NCBI GenBank assembly: GCA_048498995.1
Contig: JBEHWX010000084.1
Location: 1 to 26,206 of the forward strand
DNA length: 26,206 nucleotides
Direction: 5' to 3'
Origin: JBEHWX01 sp048498995
GTDB lineage: Bacteria > Bacteroidota > Ignavibacteria > OLB7
Within the stretch, counting starts at the first letter, position 1; each line of letters opens with the position of its first letter. The translations under genes and the position numbers were made by a program. Below are positions 15,404 to 22,734 of the stretch, piece by piece. The notes beneath the pieces were generated by a model. The model did no database searches and was not told the origin of the DNA. It saw only the letters and a program-made list of their open reading frames with translations.

Positions 15404-15754
15404 ATGAACGAGAAGAAGCTTGCCCGATTCCTGGGCTGGTTCAGCATCGGGCTCGGAATGACGGAGATTCTGGCGCCACGCCGCGTGGCCCGGTTCCTCG
15501 GCACCGACAGCGCCTCCGGACTGGTCCGGAGCTACGGCATCCGCGAGGTCGCCTCCGGCGTCGGCATCCTGGCGTCCCGGCGCAAGAGCGCCGGCGTCTG
15601 GTCGCGCGTCGGCGGCGACGCGCTCGATCTGGCCACGCTCGGCGCGGCGCTCAGGGGAGCCACGGCGCGGAAGCGGAACATCGGCATCGCCATCGGGCTG
15701 GTGGCCGGCGTCACCGCGCTCGACCTCCTCTGCGGCATGAAGCTCAACCGCTAG
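15404..15754 (+). CDS. Small membrane protein, 116 aa
   Basis: Three hydrophobic stretches (LGWFSIGLGMTEILAP, GIREVASGVGILA and NIGIAIGLVAGVTALDLL) suggest an inner-membrane protein. The sequence resembles the N-terminal membrane part of proteins often annotated as cyclase/dehydrase-like, with the pattern RFLGWFSIGLG, APRRVARFLG and GIREVASGVGIL. No catalytic residues are visible. ATG 15404 is preferred, with GAGAGGGA eight bases upstream; ATG 15395 is an alternative with almost no spacing. The gene follows the dehydrogenase on the same strand, and I have the impression that such pairs recur, but that is not proven here. Confidence 0.72.
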   Translation: MNEKKLARFLGWFSIGLGMTEILAPRRVARFLGTDSASGLVRSYGIREVASGVGILASRRKSAGVWSRVGGDALDLATLGAALRGATARKRNIGIAIGLVAGVTALDLLCGMKLNR

Positions 15755-15755
15755 T

Positions 15756-15881
15756 CTCCGCGAGCCGCCTCTCTCGCGGAGCGACGGGCCTTCGATGGAG
15801 GCCCCGACAACCGAACGCCCCGTCCGGCATCGATGCCGGACGGGGCGTTCATGCGTTCATCGGTCGGTCCGATCGGGACCG
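15756..15881. terminator. Four stem-loops between convergent genes
   Basis: Between convergent stops lie CTCCGCGAG/CTCGCGGAG (15756-15781), GGGCCT/AGGCCC (15786-15804), a perfect 38-bp palindrome (15813-15850, arms GAACGCCCCGTCCGGCAT, centre CG) and CGGTCC/GGACCG (15865-15881). None has a T tract, yet the location suggests bidirectional transcription termination or 3' end protection. Confidence 0.6.
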
Positions 15882-15896
15882 GAGGTCACCCGGGGC

Positions 15897-16508
15897 TCAC
15901 CACTCCACGCCGGAGAGGATGATCTGGTGCATCTCCCGCATCGTGGCCGGAGCCGGGAGCTCGTGATCGTTGAAGGTCAGGTGGGTGATGGCGCAGGCAT
16001 AGACCTTCGCGCCGGTCGAATAGACCGCCACCCGCGTGAGTGTCTTGGACGAATCGGTCGTGTAGGTATAGGCGCCGAAGCGGCGGCGGCCGAGGGCGAA
16101 CTCCTCGGTCTCCCCGATCTGCTGGATCCGTCCGTTCCCCCGTCGGCTCCTCCGCTGCAGGTCGAGCTCGGCCACCCCTTTGAGTCCCTCCCGGTCGATG
16201 ACGCTCCGGAGGGTGCCGTCGATCGGCAGCTCGCTGAAGAGCACCGAGACGGTATAGGCCGGATTACACATCGCCGCAAAGATCTGGGGAGATTCGAGCT
16301 TCTCCGGGTCGAGCGTCACCCAATCCTGGGGGATCCTGGCCGTCATGTCGCCTCCGGGCGAATGAACCAGCTCGTTGGAGAGGGTCAGCGGGGGGAACTT
16401 CGCGTAGAAATCATCTTCCTCCTGCTGCACCTTCTTGGTGCTGGCGCAGCCGGCGGCCAGGAGGGTCGCCAGGAGGAGCGGAGCGAACGGATATCGGAGT
16501 CTGAGCAC
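15897..16508 (-). CDS. Lipoprotein of unknown function
   Basis: About 203 residues from the GTG at 16508. This start places a short basic n-region (VLRLRYP) directly ahead of the hydrophobic core FAPLLLATLLAAGC, a classic lipobox with the cysteine near residue 20. Longer starts give an improbably long n-region. No Shine-Dalgarno sequence is visible, so the start is uncertain. The mature part begins with a charged helix (KKVQQEEDDFYAKFP), then strands such as GDMTARIPQDWVTLD, YTVSVLFSELPI and FGAYTYTTDSSKTLTRVAVYSTGAKVYACAI. The pattern looks like the DcrB/PsbP-type fold, but I would not assign a family. It ends beside the stem-loop cluster. Confidence 0.65.
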   Translation of the reverse strand: MLRLRYPFAPLLLATLLAAGCASTKKVQQEEDDFYAKFPPLTLSNELVHSPGGDMTARIPQDWVTLDPEKLESPQIFAAMCNPAYTVSVLFSELPIDGTLRSVIDREGLKGVAELDLQRRSRRGNGRIQQIGETEEFALGRRRFGAYTYTTDSSKTLTRVAVYSTGAKVYACAITHLTFNDHELPAPATMREMHQIILSGVEW

Positions 16509-16678
16509 GTACGGAATCGCTTCTGTAGAAATTCGGTCAATTGCGCCGCGCCGGAGCGCGTCGGGCCGGAATCGTGCCGGCGGCATCACCTTCAGGGATC
16601 TTTCACGCGGAGCCGCCCCGACGGAATCGTCCTCGCCGATCGCCACGAACGGAGTCCGGACGATCTGGTGGGCACCTC

Positions 16679-17476
16679 TCAGTGGCCGGCGCCCTTCGGG
16701 AGCATCTCCCCGGCCCGGATCGGAATCGGCAGAATGTTCTCGGCCGGAACCACCGGACAGGTATAGTTGTCGTTGTAGGCGCAGTAGGGATTGTACGCCA
16801 GGTTGAAGTCCAGAAGATAGCTCCCCCGACTCTCCTCCTCCACGTCGATGTAGCGACCGACCGCGTAGGTCTCGTCGCCGCTGGTCGCGTCCCGGAACGG
16901 AACGAAGAGGACGGGATCATCCGGCGCCTGCCGGTAGGCGGCCAGCCGGTACTTCTTTCCCCCGATCGTGAAGGCCAGGCGCCCCACGCGAAGCATCCGG
17001 CGGATATCCCCCTTGGTGGCGACGATCCGGACCGGCTCCGGCGGATCGATCTTCTCCATCCGGGCGGGGAGCATCAGCGCGGAATCGATCGGATAGTAGA
17101 TAAGCCCGGTGAACGTGGCGCGGCTCCCCTCGGGGATCGGCGATCCCTCCCCACGGAACGCGACATCCTTGGCCGCGCGCACCGACTCGACGTGCTTGAC
17201 GTAGGAAGCGCGCGCGACGTCATCCTCGGAGACGGCAACGCCGGAGACGGCATTACCGGAGACGGCGTGGGCGGAGACCGTATCGCCGGGGAGGGCAACG
17301 CCGGAAGCGGCATGCCCGGGGTCGACATGCCCGGGGTTGGCGACCGCGGCGGTCGTATCCGGGAGCGAAGGCTCCGGCCGCCGACGGTCGCATCCGACGG
17401 AGGCCACGAGGAGAAGAAGGACCGGGAGGGAGCCGAGGAAGCCGGAGCGACGAGCGGACGTCACGGGTCGGACCAT
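16679..17476 (-). CDS. DUF1684 lipoprotein with pentapeptide-repeat linker
   Basis: A 265-residue lipoprotein with signal peptide VLLLLVASVGC and lipidated C29. Residues 47-86 are eight degenerate five-residue units (NPGHV, DPGHA, ASGVA, LPGDT, VSAHA, VSGNA, VSGVA, VSEDD), probably a flexible spacer. The C-terminal domain matches DUF1684: FVPFRDATSGDETYAVGRYID, LLDFNLAYNPYCAYNDNYTCPVVPAEN, and IPIRAGEML. The His/Cys/Asn pattern is conserved in that family, whose function is not established. The ATG at 17476 is the nearest start to the signal peptide. A second lipoprotein gene follows 170 bp downstream on the same strand. Confidence 0.85.
   Translation of the reverse strand: MVRPVTSARRSGFLGSLPVLLLLVASVGCDRRRPEPSLPDTTAAVANPGHVDPGHAASGVALPGDTVSAHAVSGNAVSGVAVSEDDVARASYVKHVESVRAAKDVAFRGEGSPIPEGSRATFTGLIYYPIDSALMLPARMEKIDPPEPVRIVATKGDIRRMLRVGRLAFTIGGKKYRLAAYRQAPDDPVLFVPFRDATSGDETYAVGRYIDVEEESRGSYLLDFNLAYNPYCAYNDNYTCPVVPAENILPIPIRAGEMLPKGAGH
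17219..17338 (-). repeat. 15-bp-period coding minisatellite
   Basis: Eight degenerate 15-bp units encode the pentapeptide linker of the DUF1684 lipoprotein. Variation between units is mostly at codon positions that keep the pattern x-[PS]-G-x-[AV], suggesting expansion of a short ancestral unit followed by drift. Confidence 0.8.
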
Positions 17477-17768
17477 GTCGGATGGAGGATACGCCGGCGC
17501 GAAGCACCGTTTCGGGAACTCCGGACCGCCCCGATCCGGAGGCTCCGGAGGGGTTCCGGGAAGCGCTCGGAAGGGCCGGCCGGCGGGGATACACACAGGT
17601 GTAAACAACTTACTAAATCTAAGACTATCCGACCCCGGCAAGACGTCATTACATTCAAGCGAAGCATCAGGTGACATCCGAAAAACGCTGAAATTCGGTG
17701 ATGTTTCCTCCTTCGCGAAGCCGCTGCCAACGGTGGCCCGGAGGCCGCCCGCCCAGGGGAAATATCGC

Positions 17769-17799
17769 TTGCATGGCGGAGACCCCAGGCGTAATATTG
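17769..17799 (+). promoter_or_regulatory. Bacteroidota-type promoter of the TPR gene
   Basis: TTG (17769-17771), exactly 20 bases, then TAATATTG (17792-17799), one mismatch from TAnnTTTG. It gives a leader of about 70 nt before the ATG at 17875. Confidence 0.6.
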
Positions 17800-17874
17800 A
17801 ATCGTGTGCATGATCCGAAGTGCCGTCGCAGGCGCCTTCGGAGCGATTTTGACCTGCAAGAGGAGCGTTCCCCT

Positions 17875-19311
17875 ATGGATGTATTCGGTTTCGGTGACGA
17901 TGGCCTCTTCGAGGGACTGGACCCGGAACGCCGGGAAGAGAGCGACGCTCTCCGCCGGTTCCGCGATCAGCTGAGCAACAACGCCGATGATGACGATATA
18001 TCAATTCCCAATGTCGAGATCCTGGAAGAGCTCGTCGACGAATATCTGGAGGAGGAGAAGTACGCCGAGGTCCTGAAACTCTGTGATTACTGGCTGCGCT
18101 TCGCCCCCTACAGCCACGGCGGCTGGCTTCGCAAGGGGATGGCCCTGAACAACCTCGGTCGCTCGGAGGAGGCGCTGGCCTGCTACGATCAGGCCGATCT
18201 GCTCAACCCGTTCGATACCGAGACGCTCGTCAACCGCGGCATCGCCCTGGATACGCTCGGCCAGACCGATCAGGCCCTGGAATGCTACGAGGAAGCGCTC
18301 AAGCGCGAGTTCGACAACGAGGAGGCGCTCTTCAACAAGGCGGTCGCCTTCGAGAAGCTCGAGCGCTACGATGAGGCGGCCGCGATCTTCCGCGCCCTCA
18401 CCTCCAGCGAACAGTTCGGTCGGGACTCCCTCTACGAGCTCGGCTACTGCTTCGACTTCCTCGACCGGCTCGACGAGTCGCTCAAGGCCTACGAGCGCTA
18501 TCTCGATCTCGACCCGTACAACTTCAACGCCTGGTACAACCGCGGCATCGTCCTGAGCCGCAAGGGACAGTTCCAGCGCGCGATCGACAGCTACGACATG
18601 TCCCTCGCGATCCGGGAGGATTTCCCGGCCGCCTGGTACAACCGCGGCAACAGCCTTGCCAACCTCGGACGTCTCTCCGAGGCGGTCGACAGCTATTTCG
18701 AGACCCTCAACTACGAGCCGGAGGATGTCTCGACCTGGTACAACCTGGCCAACGCCTACGAGGAGATGGGGCAGTATCAGAACGCCATCGACTGCTTCTC
18801 GCAGGCGCTGAACCTCCAGCCGGATCATTACGAGTCCTTCTTCGGACGCGGCTGCTGCTACGACGCCCTCGAACAGTTCGACAAGGCGCTCGAGAACTAC
18901 GACGCGGCCCTGGCCGTCAACGGCGACGACTCCGAGCTCTGGTATGCCCGGGCCGACGCTCTCTACAACCTGAACCGGATCAAGGAGGCGATCGAGTGCT
19001 ACCGCCGCGCCACCGAGATCGACCCGTACGACGCCGAGTGCTGGCTGGAGTATGGGGAGACCCTCTACGAGGATGGCCGGTTCATCGACTCCCTGGCCGC
19101 GTTCGACAACGCGATCAGGATCGATCCGGAGTGGAGCCAGTCCCATTACGGACGCGCCAAGACCCTCCTGGCCATGCGCCGGCTGAGCGAAATGACCTCC
19201 GCCCTGAAACAGGCGATCAAGCTCGATCCCCGGATGCGTGAGGAGTTCGTGGTGGAGTTCCCGGAGGCGGCCGACATTCAGGAGATCCGCCAGGCCCTCG
19301 GCGCCGAGTGA
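17875..19311 (+). CDS. Protein of twelve TPR repeats
   Basis: A 478-residue tetratricopeptide-repeat protein, likely a cytosolic scaffold for protein-protein contacts. Residues 47-454 consist of twelve consecutive 34-residue repeats without a single insertion or deletion, with typical signatures such as AWYNRGIVLSRKGQFQRAIDSY and LWYARADALYNLNRIKEAIECY. The first 46 residues are acidic (ERREESDALRRFRDQL, NNADDDD) and the last 24 form a charged tail. There is no signal peptide or enzyme domain. The ATG at 17875 follows AAGAGGAGCG. It has its own promoter and terminator, so it is monocistronic. The partner is unknown. Confidence 0.9.
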   Translation: MDVFGFGDDGLFEGLDPERREESDALRRFRDQLSNNADDDDISIPNVEILEELVDEYLEEEKYAEVLKLCDYWLRFAPYSHGGWLRKGMALNNLGRSEEALACYDQADLLNPFDTETLVNRGIALDTLGQTDQALECYEEALKREFDNEEALFNKAVAFEKLERYDEAAAIFRALTSSEQFGRDSLYELGYCFDFLDRLDESLKAYERYLDLDPYNFNAWYNRGIVLSRKGQFQRAIDSYDMSLAIREDFPAAWYNRGNSLANLGRLSEAVDSYFETLNYEPEDVSTWYNLANAYEEMGQYQNAIDCFSQALNLQPDHYESFFGRGCCYDALEQFDKALENYDAALAVNGDDSELWYARADALYNLNRIKEAIECYRRATEIDPYDAECWLEYGETLYEDGRFIDSLAAFDNAIRIDPEWSQSHYGRAKTLLAMRRLSEMTSALKQAIKLDPRMREEFVVEFPEAADIQEIRQALGAE

Positions 19312-19386
19312 TCGCCCCCGGCCCGAAGCTCCGGTGGATGACCCCGGGAGGATGACCCCGGAACGGACATTCGAACGATGAACGAG

Positions 19387-19423
19387 AATCCCGTGCAGCC
19401 GATGAGACCTGCACGGGATTTTT
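19387..19423 (+). terminator. Rho-independent terminator of the TPR gene
   Basis: AATCCCGTGCAG pairs perfectly with CTGCACGGGATT across a ten-base loop, followed by a T tract. It lies 75 bp after the TPR stop. It also rules out a start at 19378 for the downstream glycosyltransferase. Confidence 0.93.
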
Positions 19424-19539
19424 GCGACGGGCCGCCTCGGCCGTCCGATCGCTCCGGCGATCCCCCCCTCGGGAACGGAACGCGCCCGCGGCTCCCTCCC
19501 TCCCCGCACATTCTCTCTCTCTCGTCAGACCCGACGCCC

Positions 19540-20610
19540 GTGCGAACCAGACTGAACGCACATCCCCGCCAGATCCCCGACGACCGGCTTCCGCCGATCG
19601 CCGTCGGCATCCTCAACTACAATCGCGTCACCGAGGTCCTCACCACGATCGCCCTGATCCAGGAGAGCGACTATCCGGCCGACCGCGTCCGGATCATCGT
19701 GATCGACAACGCCTCGACCGACGGCACCGCCGAACGGGTCAGGGAGCGCCACGGCGACCGGGTGGAGATCCTTCCGCTCCCGGAGAATATCGGCGCGGTG
19801 GCCCGCAACCGGGTGATGATGACCCGTACGGAGCCCTACATCTTCGTCTTCGACGAGGACTGCGCCCCGGAGGATCCCTCCACGCTCCGGCGGGCGGTCG
19901 AGACGCTCGAGGCCAATCCCTACTTCGGCGCCCTCTGCTTCCGGAGCATTAACCTTTTCTCCGGGCAGACCGAGTACGGCGACTTCGGCGAGCTTTCGCG
20001 TCGCCGCGTCCCGGGCGGACACGAGGGGATCTTCGTGGTGGGCAACGGCATGTGCTTCCGCCGCGAGGCGATCCAGCGGACCAGCGGCTACGACGAGCGG
20101 ATCTTCTGGGGAGCCGAGGAGTTCGAGCTGGCCATGGAGCTGCTGCGCGAGGGGGTGCCGATCCTCTACGATCACGACGTGGCGCTCGTGCATCGCCGCG
20201 CCCCGCGGGTGCTGCCGCCGGCCGACGCGCTGGCGATCGACACCCGGAACAACATCTGGATCTCCTTCAAGTTCTTTCCGATCCCGATCGCGCTGGCCTT
20301 CTCGATCGCGCAGATCGCGCGGCGCTGGGCCGCGGCCATCCTCCGACGCAAGCCGGGAGGAGCGCAGGCGATCTGGCTCGGGCTGCGCGAGGGGGTGTCC
20401 GAGCTGCCGACGATGATCGCCCGCCGCAAGCCGATCCCGGTGAGCGCGTTCGCCCGCTACAACCGGTGGTTCTTCCAGATCGCCTACAACCGGAGCTCCC
20501 GTCCCGTGCCGACCACCGACCGGAACCGGGAGAACCTCCGGCGCCACGCCGCGCAGGCCGAGCTCACCCGGAGCATCCTGGCCACGTTACCGCACGGCAA
20601 TGCCGTATGA
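19540..20610 (+). CDS. Family 2 glycosyltransferase
   Basis: Transfers a sugar from a nucleotide-sugar to an unknown acceptor, probably at the cytosolic face of the membrane. About 356 residues from the GTG at 19540. GT-A fold motifs are clear: VGILNYNR (22-29), VIDNASTDGT (54-63), a DxD-type metal motif in FVFDEDCAPED (D105, D107), GNGMCFRREA, and the late FWGAEEFELAMEL helix with the acidic catalytic region. A hydrophobic patch (FFPIPIALAFSIAQIA) may tether it to the membrane. The start is uncertain: no ribosome binding site is visible, and an earlier in-frame ATG falls inside a terminator stem. It lies 61 bp before folB and may share a transcript with the folate genes. Confidence 0.85.
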   Translation: MRTRLNAHPRQIPDDRLPPIAVGILNYNRVTEVLTTIALIQESDYPADRVRIIVIDNASTDGTAERVRERHGDRVEILPLPENIGAVARNRVMMTRTEPYIFVFDEDCAPEDPSTLRRAVETLEANPYFGALCFRSINLFSGQTEYGDFGELSRRRVPGGHEGIFVVGNGMCFRREAIQRTSGYDERIFWGAEEFELAMELLREGVPILYDHDVALVHRRAPRVLPPADALAIDTRNNIWISFKFFPIPIALAFSIAQIARRWAAAILRRKPGGAQAIWLGLREGVSELPTMIARRKPIPVSAFARYNRWFFQIAYNRSSRPVPTTDRNRENLRRHAAQAELTRSILATLPHGNAV

Positions 20611-20671
20611 GACCGGGAGTTCGTAAGTTCCGGCTCCCGCATCCGCTTCCGACGTCCCTCGCGACTGGCAC

Positions 20672-21070
20672 ATGTCCCTTCTCTCTACGATCAGAATCAT
20701 CGGCGCCGAGATCTACGCGCGCCACGGCGTCGGCGAGGCCGAGCGCGCCGTCGGCGGCCGCTACTCGTTCGACGTCGACATCCGGGCGGACATCTCCCGC
20801 GCCGCCCGCACCGACCACGTGGCCGACACGGTCGACTATCAGAAAGTCTACGAGCTGGCCCGGGGCATCCTCACCGGCACCAACCGCCGCCTGCTCGAAT
20901 CGCTCGTCGTCGAGATCGCCGACTCCATCCTGGCCCGGTTCCCGCAGGCAGAACAGGTCACCGTCCGCCTCCGGAAACTTTCGGTCCCGATCGACGGCGT
21001 GATCCGCGCGGTGGAGGTGGAGACCTCCCGCTCCCGCTTCGAGAGCACGGAGCCCCCGAACACCGACTGA
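20672..21070 (+). CDS. folB: Dihydroneopterin aldolase
   Basis: Cleaves 7,8-dihydroneopterin to 6-hydroxymethyl-dihydropterin and glycolaldehyde in folate synthesis. At 132 residues it is near the usual 120. The active-site residues fall at family positions: E22 in ARHGVGEAER, Y56 in DTVDYQKVY, E76 in RLLESLVVEIA and K102 in VRLRKLSVPI. The ATG at 20672 begins directly before the conserved first strand. The next step enzyme FolK starts 2 bp after its stop, so the two are translated together. Confidence 0.93.
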   Translation: MSLLSTIRIIGAEIYARHGVGEAERAVGGRYSFDVDIRADISRAARTDHVADTVDYQKVYELARGILTGTNRRLLESLVVEIADSILARFPQAEQVTVRLRKLSVPIDGVIRAVEVETSRSRFESTEPPNTD

Positions 21071-21072
21071 GC

Positions 21073-21588
21073 ATGCGCATGGCAGAATCCGTCTACCTTT
21101 CCCTCGGGGCGAACCTCGGCGATCGCGCCGGCACGCTCCGGCGCGCGATCGAGGAGTGCGGCCGCATCGAGGGAACACGCGTGGAGGGAGTCTCCGGGCT
21201 CTGGGCCACCGAGCCGGTCGGCTACGCCGAGCAGCCGGAGTTCCTCAACTGCGCGGCCCATCTGCTGACCGAGCTGGAGCCGATCGCGCTGCTCGACCGG
21301 CTCCGGGAGATCGAGCTCCGGCTGGGGCGCGTGGCGCGCCGGAAGTGGCACGAGCGGGAGATCGATATCGACATCGTCTTCTTCGGCGATCGCGTGATCG
21401 ACGGCGAGCGGCTGCGGGTACCGCACCCGGAGATGCGGCGTCGACGGTTCGTGCTGGCACCGCTGGCGGAGATCGCGCCGGAGGCGCGGCATCCCCTGCT
21501 CGAGCTCACCGTGGCCGAGCTGCTGGAGATCTGTCCGGATCCCGCCCGCGTCGAGCGCGTGGCCCCGGCGATCGCTCCACTCGAGTGA
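21073..21588 (+). CDS. folK: 6-hydroxymethyl-7,8-dihydropterin pyrophosphokinase
   Basis: Transfers pyrophosphate from ATP to the FolB product, giving the substrate for dihydropteroate synthase. Its 171 residues are close to the family length. YLSLGANLGD (8-17), TEPVGYAEQPEFLNCA (pterin site) and the catalytic WHEREIDIDIVFFGD with metal ligands D98 and D100 are present, as is VPHPEMRRRRFVLAPLAEI. The start at 21073 is two bases after the folB stop; ATG 21079 is a close alternative. A deoxynucleoside kinase gene follows after 22 bp. Confidence 0.95.
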   Translation: MRMAESVYLSLGANLGDRAGTLRRAIEECGRIEGTRVEGVSGLWATEPVGYAEQPEFLNCAAHLLTELEPIALLDRLREIELRLGRVARRKWHEREIDIDIVFFGDRVIDGERLRVPHPEMRRRRFVLAPLAEIAPEARHPLLELTVAELLEICPDPARVERVAPAIAPLE

Positions 21589-21610
21589 ACCATCCCATGA
21601 GAGCAGTCCC

Positions 21611-22282
21611 ATGAGGAGTCAACGACCGGAGGGGGCCGCTCCCCGCTACATCGCCATCGAGGGGGTGATCGGCGCCGGCAAAACGACCCTGGCCACGCTC
21701 CTGGCCGAGCGGCTCAACGCCCGCCTGGTGCTGGAGCGCTTCGAGGACAACCCATTCCTCCCCGACTTCTACCGCGACCCGAAGCGATTCGCCTTCCAGA
21801 CGCAGATCTTCTTTCTGCTCAGCCGTTTCCGGCAGCAGCAGGAGTTCCATCAGCTCGACCTCTTCTACGAGCACGTCGTCAGCGACTACATCTTCGACAA
21901 GGACCGGATCTTCGCCTCGCTCACGCTGAGCGAACACGAGCTGACGCTGTACGAATCGGTGGTGAGCGCGTTGGAGGGCTCGGTGACGAAACCGGACCTG
22001 ATCGTCTACCTGCAGAGCAGCCTGAGCCGGCTGATCGGCAACATCAGGAAGCGGAACCGGCTGATGGAGCAATCGATCTCGATCGGCTATCTTCGCGACC
22101 TCTCGGATGCGTACAACCGCTATTTCTTCCATTACACGGCGGCCCCCATCCTGATCGTCAACACGAACAACCTGGATTTCGTGAACGATCCGGCCGCGAT
22201 GAGCGAGCTGGCCGGCGAAATCCTCCGTCCCACTGATGCACCCATCCGCTTCTTCCACGTAGCCCGGGGAGCGGCCGACTAG
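21611..22282 (+). CDS. Deoxynucleoside kinase (deoxyadenosine/deoxyguanosine kinase family)
   Basis: Phosphorylates salvaged deoxynucleosides to monophosphates in the cytosol. It has 223 residues, typical of the bacterial dCK/dGK-like family. The P-loop GVIGAGKTT is at 18-26. E42 in LVLERFEDNPFLPDFY, the QIFFLLSRFRQQQ helix and the DYIFDKDRIFA loop (around 92-102) are family hallmarks, as is the arginine-rich lid NIRKRNRLMEQ. Placement after folK is common in Bacteroidota and Chlorobi relatives. Which base is preferred cannot be read with certainty. Confidence 0.9.
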   Translation: MRSQRPEGAAPRYIAIEGVIGAGKTTLATLLAERLNARLVLERFEDNPFLPDFYRDPKRFAFQTQIFFLLSRFRQQQEFHQLDLFYEHVVSDYIFDKDRIFASLTLSEHELTLYESVVSALEGSVTKPDLIVYLQSSLSRLIGNIRKRNRLMEQSISIGYLRDLSDAYNRYFFHYTAAPILIVNTNNLDFVNDPAAMSELAGEILRPTDAPIRFFHVARGAAD

Positions 22283-22289
22283 AACTCCG

Positions 22290-22565
22290 ATGCGCTTCAT
22301 CTTCACGCTTGCGCTGCTGTACATCATCTATCGCCTGGCCAAGGGATACCTCACCGGATCCCCCCGCCGTTCCGGTAGCGGAAACGGACGCCGTCCGTCG
22401 GATCGCTCGGGGTATGACCGCGACCGCCGCCGCGACGATCGCCGCCGCGACGCCGGGGGCCGCCTCGATCCCGACTGGGAGGTTCACCATCCGCCGCGGG
22501 GAGTGCCCCGTCGCGAGCGGATCGACTATTCAAAAGTGAAGGACGCGGACTATCGCGATCTCTGA
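22290..22565 (+). CDS. Small membrane-anchored protein, DUF4834-like
   Basis: A 91-residue protein with one N-terminal membrane helix (RFIFTLALLYIIYRLAKGYL). It is followed by a strongly basic, Arg/Asp-rich disordered stretch (about 26-60) and a conserved-looking tail RIDYSKVKDADYRDL. The layout matches the small DUF4834-type proteins of Bacteroidota, which end in a similar acidic motif. It starts 7 bp after the kinase stop, so it is part of the same transcript. Function unknown. Confidence 0.7.
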   Translation: MRFIFTLALLYIIYRLAKGYLTGSPRRSGSGNGRRPSDRSGYDRDRRRDDRRRDAGGRLDPDWEVHHPPRGVPRRERIDYSKVKDADYRDL

Positions 22566-22680
22566 TCTGTCCGAGCGCTCTCCTCTCGAGATGGGATTCC
22601 CCCCTCCGTTCCCCAGAATTCGCACGTTTCCGGATCACGGTATCATGATTGCCTATACAAATCATTAATACCGGCTGGAG

Positions 22681-22730
22681 GCGTGCGTTGCTATTTTGCC
22701 GCGCGACTCCCAACCGACAGCAACGCACGC
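22681..22730 (+). promoter_or_regulatory. 12-bp inverted repeat abutting the ppx start
   Basis: GCGTGCGTTGCT (22681-22692) and its exact reverse complement AGCAACGCACGC (22719-22730) enclose 26 bases, and the second arm ends 4 bp before the ATG at 22735. The hairpin would occupy the place of the ribosome binding site, which is otherwise missing. It may be an operator, or an mRNA structure controlling translation. Confidence 0.6.
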
Positions 22731-22734
22731 GCAT

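Noticed and set aside
18001..19509. A 502-codon minus-strand open frame opposite the TPR gene
   Set aside because: It is a mirror of the TPR codons (Val/Leu/Glu-rich translation), with no ribosome binding site, and the TPR repeats on the other strand are unambiguous.
19378..19539. ATG 19378 as start of the glycosyltransferase
   Set aside because: It would place the first codons inside a perfect intrinsic terminator. The conserved domain begins well after the GTG at 19540.
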